This document shows positions 1 through 13,400 of a stretch of 64,000 bases of DNA, piece by piece (the first letter of the stretch is position 1; the number at the start of each line of letters is the position of its first letter). The position numbers and the translations under genes are program-made. Origin of the DNA: Cocos nucifera (taxonomy: Eukaryota > Streptophyta > Magnoliopsida > Arecales > Arecaceae); the NCBI GenBank assembly GCA_006176705.1, contig QRFJ01000295.1:389001-453000 (forward strand), read 5' to 3'. The notes under the pieces are model-generated. The model saw nothing but the letters and a program-made list of their open reading frames with translations, had not been told where the DNA came from and searched no databases.

Positions 1-3000
1 TGTTGATGATAGCAATATAGTTACAAAAATGCAATTTATGAGAGTATACATGCATACCGCAAGTGTAAGATGTTTACATGCTAAAATGCATATTTAGAAT
101 CGAATACATGCAAAGAAATCAATTTTTTAAAAAAATATATGCATTTACCGCACATCATAAGCTATGTAAAATTCAAGTATTATACCCACACAATATTAAT
201 GCTGCTGAACCATTATACTCCATGCCTTAAAATATCGTGTCTTCTTTGGTATGGAACATCATAAACTATGTAAACTCTCAAGCATGAAATGCCAAACCAA
301 ACGGTTCAAGACATTTCAAGCCGTCCCTGTGGCAAACCGGGACAGTTCGACCGAGGAAAATGGCACACCGAAGGAGGGAGAGGGAAAGAGAGGAAGGAGA
401 GAGAGAGAGAGAGGGGGGGGAGGGGAGGGAGAAATGGCGCGATGTCGTCGGAGGCCAGCGGGGGCCCGCTGAGGTTGCTGAAGGATGGGGGCTCTGTGGC
501 TCGGTGTCACTAAATGGGACATTTAATCGAGCGAGAGAGGGAGGGAGCAATCATACCAGAGGGAGCAGCAACAGGCAAGGGGCTGCCGGAGGGCCCCACC
601 ATAATCATCGAGCAGCGAAAACGTGTAGACGGAGCCATGGCTGCGGAACAACGGCGACCGCCTCTGTTCATTTGTCGGGTTATTTTAAAAACAAAGATGA
701 ATAGTGAAGCCAACAATATTTGAGATTTTTTCAAAAAAAATCTAAAAAAAGTGAAGCCGGCAAATGGGTTTGCCGACTACACTATAATCAGGGTTTTTTT
801 TAATTAAAAAAAAAACGTGAAACAGAGGTATTGCCCCTGTTTCATGCTTGCAACGCTAGAGGCCGCAATTGCACCATTCGACGACCATAGTGGCCAGCCG
901 AAAACACTAACAACTTCCCCTCCATCCTTTTTCTTTCTCCCCCCTCTATCTCTCTCTCTCGATAGATCGATCGAGGATCGGCGGATGAAGCGGAGCCTTA
1001 GCAGCCCTCCAAGCGTGCCGACAGCCCACCTGTGGCCACCGCCGGCATCTCCTCCAACCGCAGTCTCCCTCCCCTTCCCTCCCCCTCTTCTCTCTCTCTT
1101 TTCCTCCTCCCGATTCACTTCTTTTCCTCTATGTTAGTTTGCACTAGTCCAATCCGGTACAGACCTGTACTGATCCGTACTATTGGCTGACCAGCACGTA
1201 TTCCAATGCCGAGTCCGCAAACTTTACTCTCAAGTATTATGCCCATGCAATACCAACAATTATACTCCATGTACATTCCCCTCTTAAACAAAATAACATC
1301 TAACCTAATAATATTTTGTCAATTTGTCTCCTTTAGTCATTCCTTGCACCAATGTATCAATCTTGTCCACTTTAATCCTACATTTGTTGTGTGTTTAATC
1401 CTACCGTACAACCATCCCGACTAACATTTATATTTGATTCATATCTTATTCTCAATTTTCCTACAATTCAAGGATTTAAGCGCTGGTGGCAGGGAGAGCT
1501 CACAAGGCATGTATCATGTGTTGATTAACTTCAAAATGAATGAAAAGAAAAAAACCTTTAGGGCTCAATATTGAGCAATAAATAGTTGTATTGACTCACA
1601 TGGAATTAGCATAGATTAAAACGGGGATGTATACTTCAACACAGGAAACTACTGCATGTGCACACCCCTAGCTGTGCCAAACAATACAGGTTGATATAAG
1701 GCAATACCCTAAGGTACAAGGGTTACCGTGGCATACATGCATGATCGCTGTTGGCGCTGGCCCAACGCAATTCAGCAAACCTGCAGAGACTGACATACTC
1801 AGATTTAAGTAGTTCTACAGCTTAATTTTGTTTCGGAGAATGTTTGGCAAGGTCCTTGAATCATGAAAGAAGTCCATCTGCATTTTAACCACTTTCCTGG
1901 CAACTGCATAAGGAAATCACGAGTCTCAAGGCCAATTGGGCAATTAGTTTAAAATTCTAATTGGTCTAGAAGACTCAGTCAAACTGGCTGATGCAAAACC
2001 AAAAGAAAAGAAAGAAGAAAAAAATTTGAAAAGAAAATAAAGCTCAAGAATTCAATTCACTCAATTATTCAATCAATTATTCAGGTCTATCTTTCTCCAC
2101 ACAGATGAAGCCTTTAAATAGAGGAACAAAAAGTAACCTAACAGGTGACTTGAAACCCAATAGAACTTCTTTTACTGAGTTCTAACAAAATTAAAAGTCC
2201 CAAAAAAATAAATAAAATAAAAATCTCATAAATTAAATTAAGGTTAGGGTTTTTCAATGACGCTTTCTCCTTGAGTATGTACATAAACCCTGATTCCTAT
2301 CACTGGCAGATTAAGTCTTAAATTAGAGAGCCAATCATAGAACATCCTCTATCCTTGTATTTTTGTGAAGTGATAAGTGCCGCTAGAGTCAAATTCCAAG
2401 TAATTATCTTTTCCTTCTAAATCATGGATTCAATTGAAACCCCTGTCCTCCCTTTTCACCTCCTCCTCCCATGATATAAAATGAAATTGTATCCAAATCA
2501 AATCTTTACATCCCTTTCACATATTAGATGAATCACAAGTAGGATTTTAGAGGGGATGTTTATGCAATTTTCTCGAGTCCTATTTTGACAAGGAAGAGTG
2601 TCCAAAATCTAACTTAGCTGTAGGTCAAGTAAGAGGAGTTCTGGAGTCACCAGACAGCCTTCGAGTAGCTTAGCTGTCTTTCTATATAGCGATCTTCCAA
2701 GAGAAGAATGTTGTAAACCTTATTTGGGAAACCTTCAAATACTACAAAATCACTTCTAAACTCCAATTTCCTGCATCAGACATTCTATCCTTGGCTAGCA
2801 AAGTACATCATCACAAATATAGGGGGAGGTTTTTGATGATTTAACATGCCGAAGTACTATAAAATTTAAGAAAGTTCTCTTTCAGCTTTTTTTCCTACTT
2901 AGATGAATTTGTGGGAGTCCCTTAAGGATTAAGAAACTTTATTTAAATCATTTTATAAGGTCTTTGAAATATGGATAACCATATTATTTTCAAATTTTGA

Positions 3001-4463
3001 CAAGTGTCTTTAGATTAATTTATTTATCAAGACTTGAGCTTTGTAATTGTATTTCCCTTATTATTTCAAATTTCTTATTCTTCACTTTGTAGCAATCTTA
3101 AGATTTATCAGCTTTGGTAAACCAGCCTTAAATATTTTTATTTACATTAAACTCCAAAGTCCAAAAAAAGCCATGACCTTGAGAACCACAAAAGTTGGGC
3201 ATGTGAGGATGCTAAACAAATTTCGTCCTTCATGCCATTTCTTCACTATATTCTTAAGAAATATGGTTCTCTTTACGTCATCTTCTCCACCTCATCTTCA
3301 TTAGGTGTTCCTTGAAAAATTTAGTCCAAGAAGAAAGGTCATGAACAAGGTCTGAAGCTAATGTTAAAGATTTAAATTCATCAGAGTATCAGACATTCAT
3401 AGTCAAAACTTTCAAGATCAAAATCAAATGGCAAACAAGGGCATTTCAAAAGAAAATCAAAAACTCTTGGGAGTGATAGTCCCACACTCCCACTGTTACT
3501 CATATTCCTTTTTTAGGCAGCATAATGATCCTGACCACCATAATGCACCGGTGGCATGACTTGCACAAGTGGTCATGCAAAATGGATGAGGGATGATAAG
3601 AAATTCTATGCTCAGAAAAGGAATTTTTTATTTGCAGTTGAATGTGGTTCAACCCTTGATGATTACTCTAATGCTGAAGCATGATCAGCAAAGGGACATC
3701 TTAAGAATACACTATCATGTTATTCATGTACAAATATTTATTGGAAGACAAATTTGATGCAAATGCAACTGAACTAGCTGAGTGGTCAACTTCTACACTG
3801 ATTAAAATCTTTTTATTTATTGCGCAGTTTTTGTATTTAATTCTTCGCAAAATTAGTTGTCCTGTTAAGTTTCATTAAGCTGCATATGGCTTAGGTTAGA
3901 AGAGTAAGGTCATATTTCTGAGCAAAGTATCTCATTCTTAATATTGTACTTTTTTGTTATACAAACTCTTTCTTGAGCCAAAAGATGTACATAAAGATCC
4001 AATTTGATCTTAATTGGAATTCCTTATAATATTGGTCCATATCAGCTGTCAGCTTCACAGAGGTTTATCTGCAATCTTTGATAACTTTTAATTTCTAATT
4101 GTAGATTCCACAATGTCTCTTCCACTATTTATTCTTTTCAATCCTTCTCCTATCTTCTCTCATCTAACCAATCTATTTTATTCATTAAATGGAAAACCTA
4201 GGGGCCCATCACCCTTTTAAATCTTCCAACTTTTCTTTGCATAAGCCTAAAAGTGATTGCATTGCTTAACAAATCGAGCAAACGCCAAATTCAATATTCA
4301 ACATGCATGTCACATTCAGTCTGCAAATACTAGCTACCCTTGGATTCATGAAGGATTCAAAATTTTAAATGAAAATTGGTGAAAGTGTCTGCATGATTAA
4401 AAGATACAAATTCTGCTAATAATGCCACATTTTTCCTGATAGCATCTTCTTAACATGACTTAC
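1..4463. other. Non-coding stretch at the left edge, inferred SOQ1 intron 14 (incomplete)
   Basis: No exon of the expected next part of SOQ1 (rest of the thioredoxin-like fold, then NHL repeats) could be found on the minus strand here, although a good GT donor closes exon 14 at 4464. The stretch is AT-rich apart from a GC-rich, purine/pyrimidine-biased block at about 340-1130 that resembles repeat DNA. The sequence at about 156-228 recurs imperfectly at about 1215-1272 (shared 'caagtattat' and 'ttatactccatg' words), so the GC-rich block is flanked by diverged direct repeats. I read the whole stretch as part of a very large intron. A truncated SOQ1 copy cannot be excluded. Confidence 0.5.
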
Positions 4464-7400
4464 TGGGTGAGTGATGTTATAGCGCAAGACTGCATTGCGA
4501 ATGGCTTCTAGATCTTTCTCATTATCAAACTTCGCAGAATGTACCCCAATAACTGTAAACTGCATAGAATAATGACATATGCATGAATTAGTAGGTAATA
4601 GAAATATTCTATGGATTTTTGACAATTAAGAAAATTATATACAAAAAAGTAAATATGGCAATATATAATTGAAAGCAAGGAGCAATGAAAAATCAAAGAA
4701 AAACAAAAGATTTAAACTATCCAAGCTTCTTTAGGTGGAAGCTTGAAAGGAGGGCTTCTAATGCTTGATATGGAACATCGAGACTCATAACGAAAACAAC
4801 AGTTTGATCAAATTAAAAAAGTCAGGTATGGCAAAGGCATGGCCCAAAAAGGTGTTATGAGTGATCAAATTATCTTAGATGCTATAGATTCATCCATTCA
4901 AAAATTTAATGAAACAGAAAATGCCCTTTCAACCAATCTTATTAGGCAAGTTAACCACAGAATATAGAAAACAAAACCATCATCCAAATTTACAAAACAA
5001 CAGTCATAATTGACTTATTACAATTCATTTCCTAGAAATCCATAAGTTACCTGGTACAAGTAATCATAAAGTTTGCAGGATAGTGAAGCTAGCATGAAGT
5101 CTGACATGTTATAGTTTTTTGAGTTAAGTATGACTTGAGCCTTTTTACTTCCTTCACACAGGAAAACATGCTATAGTGCCTGAAGTGGCTGTTCAGTTCG
5201 TTGGTTCAAGAAAACATATTGTATAAAACTTTAGTTTTGTAAACGGTATTTTGTCACTTCTCTTATAACCTGTCATTAAAACTTGAAAATGCTTTAGAAC
5301 CCAACTTTAAGAAATAGTACAAAATATGACAGTTTTTAATATTTGTTGTGTAAAGCTACCCCAATAACAAAGTCCAGCCAAAACCAGGCAAAAAAACTCC
5401 AGCAAAATATTCACTGCTATGCTATTCCCTTCTGCGTAGACCACTAGAATCTAGATCATCCTTTGATGAAAATGGAGCGTATGGAGACAACTCGGTAAAG
5501 ATACATGTTAAAGAAGAACAAAGCTATAAACTTTCTGTTCATTAAAGAAAACTATTGACATTTACTGAAATTCATTAATTACTATTTTGAGAGGGGCTTG
5601 GGAAAAGGTCTACCATCATATAAAACTGCATCACCATGTCAATCAATAGCAAAAAAACATGGCACCTGAAATTGAAATGGATTTGATAGGAAGAACATTT
5701 AAAACACCAAAGGTAGTATTTTTAAGTAGCACATTGTCAGTAGTTCTGTAGCTATGCCACTGGAAAGTTTACCAGGTCATCTTTCTCCACTCACATTGCA
5801 ATCTAAATTTGATGCCAGAAATTCTCAAGTTTTCACATCTGATATGCATGATACCCCCAAAAGAGTGCAATTTAAAAGGCAGGCTAGCAAGATGGAAAGG
5901 AATACAATTCATAGATGTGTAAAAATGCTCCAGAAATAGAGAACAGAATATAGATCTCAGCATAAAGAGAAAAAGGAACAGTTGTCACCTAGATCCCAAG
6001 AGTTGTGACATAAAACTAATCAGACTACTAAAATAAATTGAAAAGCTTACAGGCTTATCACTGTACTTCCTTTCTAGAAATTCCAGGTCCGGCAGGACAT
6101 GCATACAGTTGATGCAGCAATAAGTCCAAAAATCCAGCAAAACCACCCTCCCTTTTAAATTCTGCAGCAAAATATAGGTTCAAAAATGAAGACTTTTGAA
6201 CAGTAAAGAGACTAATTCCAGCAAACAATCCTATAAAACTAAAAATAGTAATAATTATATCAGCTAGAAGCGTGCTAATTTTAGTCCATGGGCTGACTGA
6301 CAAGTCATTTCTAGCTTTTAGTACAAGGCCTACATTCTAAACCCACTTATCCTTCCATGTTTTGATATCCTGAAACTTGATGGCTGCTTCTTCAGAAACA
6401 AGAGCTCTTCCAACACCGGAGGGTAACTAGAGATTATAATGTGAGGTGATAATAAACCGTATGCTAGACCCACTAGAATTTTTTGGAAACCAAACTTTGA
6501 TGGCTGTTTCTTGGCAGATAAGAGCCCTTGTTTAGTTATCATTTTTTGAATTAAATATTTCTGAAGACAAAACAAAAAGACTAATTCTCTTTTCTTTATA
6601 AATTTCCCAATCCAGGAAGAATATTCAAACCACCAATGACCCATCCATACCATTCTTTATTCAAATTCTAACCACAATACAAGCCCATAAGGCAGTTGTG
6701 TACACCTATCTAAGACTCACCTATTTAAGAAAATGGTTTCAATTGTCATGTGGCCACCATACAGGGGATGAGAACATGGTTATTTGTCTTTTCATCATAT
6801 TTCACATGACTTACATGTGTGAATGTGACCTATTAGGATTAGCAATATAGTTATTATGTTATTGTCTGAGAAACTTGTCAACCAGGCTGGCCTAGCAAAA
6901 GAATTTGAGCCCTGACAGTTGTTGCCACACAATGATAAATTGGTGTCTCTGATCCTGCCAAAATATGATTGCCCCTGAACAGAAATATAAGTCATCTCAA
7001 AGAGTGATGTGAGACCATGGTACCAAATTGCCTGATCAAGACTCATAAAAGAGTTCACTTGAACCACCCTCCCACCAACATGCTTCTAAAAACTGATTAA
7101 ATTTGTCTTGGTGCAGTCACCTTCTGAAATTTTGGGGTAAGGATAAAAAATCCAGGAGCCAGTAACAATACACAGATCACCTCAAAATCAAATCAATCAT
7201 GTTGCAGTCCTATAATTATACTTCATCTTAAAACTGACTAACAGAATATGTTTTGCATGTCTGGAGTCATATTTCAATACCAAGAAGGAAGTTTAAAATT
7301 TGCAAAAAAAGAGAATGATGTGATAGAACTGATTGAAGGTGTTGTCTGGTGAAACAAAGGCCAGAGATTACCTTGGTGAGGTGGAGCCTGGATTTGTATA

Positions 7401-10400
7401 CTCCTTACTAATAAGCAATCATAACCCATGGTGCAAAATCTAATAAAATAATACTGGAAGGCACAATTGAGGTAAGAAAGGAGATCGGCCCTGACAACTG
7501 GATCCAATATGTCTGAGACCACATCGATACTTTCAGACTTTCAGATGTGAGAAAAGCAAGATTTCATGATGAATTTTTTTTATTAAAAAAAAAAAGCCAG
7601 GAGAGGAGTTTTGATGAACCGGAATAGGGTTTAAAGTAGATCTACACAAAAACTTAAAGTGCTTTTTTTCCTTATACTTCAGTAAAAAGTCAGGTAAATA
7701 AGAATAGAAAAGGGCAAATCTAGCAAACAGGACCAGTAGTCCCAGACTCCCAGTAGTTATAGTCCAGACTCCAGATAAAATTCACTAACTAGAATTTTAT
7801 ACAAGTTGTGAGTGATCATTTGAGAAGGCACCACTGTTGGACGTGGCTCTAGATTGGAGTGAGGAGGAAACATGGTTCATTAAGCTGACCATAAACAGAT
7901 GATAGGAATGTTGGTTATGGTAGGTTGGGAAGATTTTTGTATTACAAAAGATAAAATTCTATGATTCAACTTGTTAAGAAAGAACCTGAGCAAGAGAGGC
8001 TCATTGACTAGAAAAGGTGTTGCCAAATTGTCACATTTTAGAAACTACACACTGTTTCTAAATACAATATTTAAAGTTTATATCTAGCTGTCAATGCGCA
8101 CTCATCCTTTGTTTTTAGGCTTTTTAATTGTCATGAAAGCTTATGGTACAACTTTATTTTTTGAAATTATGTCAGAGACTAGAATCATTGCAGAATATTA
8201 CATGTCAAGAAGTTATTCTAAAAAAAAAAAAAGAAAGAGAATCTGAAGGAGCAAACAAGTTTGTACTGGCAACAAGATGAGCTTATGGATACATACCAAA
8301 GTAGTGGTACCAGGAAAATCAGAAAGCATTATTGATGATAAGTGTTTAGAAGTTATAAACTACCCTGTATAACTGAAGTGGAGCTGAATTCAGCCACTCA
8401 AGCTTTGACGGAAATTCAGGCACATTTGAAGCAGAGCCCCTTGAAAAATGAATAATGATGCATTGAAGTTAAGACATCATTTATTTTCACTAAAGAGAAT
8501 CAGCCGATCAAATATACCTTCAGATGAAAACTGTTAAATTTGAAGTAATTTATTACATACCTTACTTCTAGGTCAGACAAATAGTTCTTAATTTGTTGTA
8601 TTCTTGATGACTGGGACTCTCCTATAAACAGTAAAAAGCAATGAGTCGTATCCAAAGCTCTGACATGCTAAAACTACTAAAGAAAAACATAGACAGCACA
8701 TTCATTGTGCCAATAAGCTTGCATATAAAACCCAGCAATGTCCATAATAAGCCAATGACAAATCAACTTTCCTTTAATGAAGAAAGGACATTTGTCCAAA
8801 TTGAAGATAGCGAGATAAATATCTCCATGTTTACTTTTCAAACCAGAGTACTTCCATGTAATCATAAAATTGTATATGCCTGGTTTTAGCATGAACATTA
8901 ACCAGCAGGCCTCTGAAACAATATATCATTCGTTCTCAACCTGACATCAACTTTCTGTGGATATGGCTGAGAACCTAGACATGGTAAGCATAGGCATGAG
9001 AGGTCAAGCCAAAAGTATCTAGAGCACCATTTCATAGATTTTCAAACCTATTAAATTGGTCATGTGTATAAGATCCTGCAAAGGAGACCCTTAAAGACCC
9101 ATTGAACATGGAATGAGACTAAACCAAGAGATATGAAGGCAAAGATAAGAGGAAAAGAATCCATTTTTGAGGCACTAACAAAAAGCAGAAGAGCCAAACC
9201 GAAAATTCCTAATGAGCTGCTTAAATATATCTTTAAAATCTGATATCATGAAATTGGATTTCTCAGAACAACATGGCAGTCTTTTTGTCAAAAATTCATT
9301 TTTAGGTTTTATAAACAGTAACATTGATTAAAAAAGATTTTTTGCAAAAGCAATCAAACAACATTTTCATAGAAACCATTTTTTCAAGATTTTTGTTAAC
9401 CCATTGTTATAGAATTTGCCAATCTTACAGCTATTGCAAGCGCATGATCCAAAAAAAAAATGAAAAGAAAAAAATTATTAAAAAAATGTAAATGTTATGA
9501 TGAGACTGCAGTTACACCTGATGTACAATAAACACGTAGAAGGAAAGGGGGGGAAGAGACTAATATATGGGTTCTGATACATACATGTCATACCTTCATT
9601 CTGACCAAAAATTGAATGGTTTGTCCCCATAAACAAATTCAGTATACCTTTGACAGATGCAAATTGCATTGCCTGAAGAAGAACACAAGTTTCATGATAT
9701 ATATATATATAAAAAAAATAAATTCTAGGCAGAAAATCAAGATGTATATATGTATATGTATACCCTTAACTCCTTACTTATATTGCAACTAAGATATAGG
9801 AAAGTAAAAAAAGTCACACTAAATATGGAATGCTTTGATGCCCATATTCTGTACTTTTGGGACATCAAGACAATATAACTAAGGTACTCATTAGGCATAA
9901 ACAAGCTTATACACATCTTGTGAGAGCTTTGACAACCTTAACATATGCAACCTGTAATCACTGTTTCCACTTGGAGAAATCAATGATACGAGCGAGGCTG
10001 CAAGAAAGGTGCATGAGCTGCACATTTACAGAGGATGTTCAAAAAGGTACTGGCATCTAATTACTGTCATTTGACATTAAAGAATATCTAAGGAGATGAT
10101 CAAGAGTAATCCTTGTAAAGGAGCTTCTCAGGCCTCCTGCATTGGTGTAAATACAAGTGGCCATACACATATTAGACACATGCCACATCAGGAAAGGAAA
10201 GGTTGATTTTGTATGAATAATGGGGAAAGAAATTCTCTGGCATAGAAATTTTTCACAGACACTGCTCGCTACTGGTTCTAAATAAGTTAGATGATTTTAA
10301 GATGGAGATTCAAAGAATTATTACAGTTTTGTGGTTAAAAAGAACACAAGTAAAAAAGAAGCAAAACTTGGATTCCATAAGTGGCTTTGTAAAAGTAGTT

Positions 10401-13400
10401 ATATACTATAATTACACATATCCGATGCTTACACACAGATTTGATGTTTGCTTGCATACAGATCTGAACTTGTAATCATTTTTGAATCAAATAAGGTAGA
10501 ATTTTAACTTTTAAGTGATCAGGTGATCCATATTTCTTAATCATTGTGGTAAATAGAAAAACTATTAAAAAAAGGAAATCCTGTCACTAATCCTATGTGT
10601 ATTCTTAAAAGTATTCCTGCATATACACAATCCCCTGCCATACATGGCATGTGAAGCTATGGATAATAAAAATAACTTTGTGGACTTGTTAGAAGTTTTT
10701 CATCAATACAACATGGCATCAACAAAGATTATATATTAATAGTTCTGTTAAAGATATCTTGGTTTGTGTTTAGGCAATTATTTGTGGTTTTGTCACAATT
10801 ATATTGACAATTATGCTCAGGCTCTTGCCTGTGGTCAAATGTCGAATCTTACAAACAGAAGAACAATGATTCGATATATACCAAATCCATCATGATCAGA
10901 ATCAGTATCCTATGTATATTTCACTTAACTATATTTCATTAAGTATGCTTGCTAGTCCCCTCCCACTTTTGATACTTCAGCCAGATTTCAAAAAATTGCA
11001 GATCAAAGAACGTAAGCTTAGGCATCTGCATGTATATTCTCAACCGAGACTTTAGTTCAGGCTCCTGTATTGATTATAAAGATGTGGTCGAAAAAACAAA
11101 AGCTCAGGAGTTAAATGACTTTGTCTAGTATTTTGCACTCTTCCAGACATCCTATTGTATGTCTCACTAAACCAAAAGCAAAAGGTAAAAGCAAATTAAT
11201 ATCTATAGGAATGCAATTGCCATAAAAAGTCCACTTTATTCATATATTTTATTACATAAACTATACCTTCCAATTGGAAATTGTAAAAAGGAGACAAGAA
11301 ACAGCGATTCCCAAACTTCCATATCTTAGAATTTCTCGACGAGAACCCTGTAACCTGTAAGTAAATTATTCCTCAAACCTTGATGCAACATTGAAGCATA
11401 TCTAAACCCCACAAAATATATTCAAATAAAGCCAGCTTGAGATTAGGGCAATGGACAGGAAGCAACCAGAAAACAGTAAAAAGATCATATTTTGTTAGTA
11501 TTTAATAGAATTTCTCAAACATCAAAAGCCGCAACTAAGGTTATGTAGCAAAACTAAGCTAAATGTACTTAACGAGGTTGATTTACAAACATTTGACATT
11601 GACACAGCTGCTTTTAGAACCACAAACTCAAACAGCAATGCAACTCTGAAGTTCATAAATAATGGGAATGAAAAAGTAACTTCATGGATGCACTTGGTGG
11701 TACTTTTTACAGCTCCGTTGATGTCTTCCTCTAGTAACATGTTCGATATGCTCATTAAGACTGGATGACATAAAAGCTGGTGGCATAAAAGCATTCCAGG
11801 ATATTCAGGATACAAAGTACCAGGTCATACATCTCTAGCGGTTAAATTACCTTCATTTCACATTGATTTTGACCTTTTCTTCATTTTGCATTTAAATTTA
11901 TTAGTTATAAATAATTTAATCTATTTCTTTTTGCAGAAAACAGATTATATCTCTGCCTTGAAGGGCTAATTATGGGAGAACTTAGGCTGAAAATCTAACA
12001 GCTGGGTTAGGCTTGGGCTTTATTATCAGGCCCTTGTAATTGGGACTTGACTATGATAAAAAAATTGTTGGAATCCTGCAATAACGCTTGGTTAGGCTTC
12101 AGCTTTGTTATCAGGTCCTTGTAATTGGGAGCTTTGGCGATGATAAAAAAGCCTGTTGGAGTCCTGCAATGATGCAACAACTTTACTTGCTGCTAAGTAA
12201 ATTGTTGAAAGGTTCATTTTGAGGATAATTATCTGAATAAGATGCACTATCCTCCTCGTGGATCTGCTTTTATTGACTTCTTTGAGAAATCATCAATTAT
12301 ACATGTTCTTGCTCCCAGTATATAAACATAAGAAAATCCCGCTTGATGCATCATAAGTCTGAGGAACAGTACCATAGGTGTATTTTATATGCACATGCTG
12401 GGCAAGAAATACAGATTTTTGTGCAGCGAAAAGATTAGTTTGGCCTTTTTTTTACCAATTGAGGGTTGATTCAATGCATGTTATCATATATAACACAGCA
12501 TTTTGCAGAGTTGCTGCATGATATGCTGCAGATGGTGAAAAGTGCTTTAAGGGTTTTGAAACACTTGGTCATGCTAATTACTTGTAATTGATGTCTGTCG
12601 GTAGGGTTGAAAATTGAGAATAGTGGCCTTGTCAATGTCTAGGTAGGCAAATTTGTGGCCTTCTACAGAGTTTGATATAAAAATGAGGGAAGCAACCGAG
12701 CTAGAAAGATTGTAAGTTGTTAAATTAGAACTTCCATGTTGAAAGTATTCATGGTAACTTAGTATGGCCAGCAAAAATGCTTGTTATTCACTTCATCATG
12801 TCCTTTCCAAATCAGACATAATAATTCAACACTTTTTAGATGCTATGTATTACTGCACAAACCACGACTAATATGTAGGAAATAACAGATCTTGCACACA
12901 ATAATAAGACATAGTAATTATAAGAATTAAGCATGGATACTTCCCACACCACCATAAAAGCAAATTTAGTTCTATTTGCCCATGGAACTGACCTTACCCT
13001 CCAAGAAAGTTGACTTTCTCACTTGTGGAGTTTATTTCCTGAACAAACTCGCCGTTTATTTTTTCATTCTGCAGCTTGGAAGAAGTATTTCCTGAAGAAC
13101 TAATAACTTGAGGGTGTTGCAGCTCCTCATCTGCAACAGCTTTTCCTGATTAGCATTCAATGTGGCAAGGGGAAAGATGTCTGGTCCATTAACATCAAAC
13201 AGATACCATCCAAACTTCAGTGGCACAACCAAAGCATACTTCAGCAACAAAACCATCAAACAATTTAACAACATTATGAACTGGTTTGATGAAAAATGAA
13301 CAACATAGGTCCACCTAGCTATTAAAATATTTTTTAGTTAAAAAATTCCATACAATTTGCAAACATTTTATTGATCTATTATAAATATTGGAACAAAAGC

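Noticed and set aside
251..1137. Several overlapping frames on both strands, Arg/Glu- or Ser/Pro-rich
   Set aside because: Produced by GA/TC-biased low-complexity DNA; no domain and no splice-consistent model.
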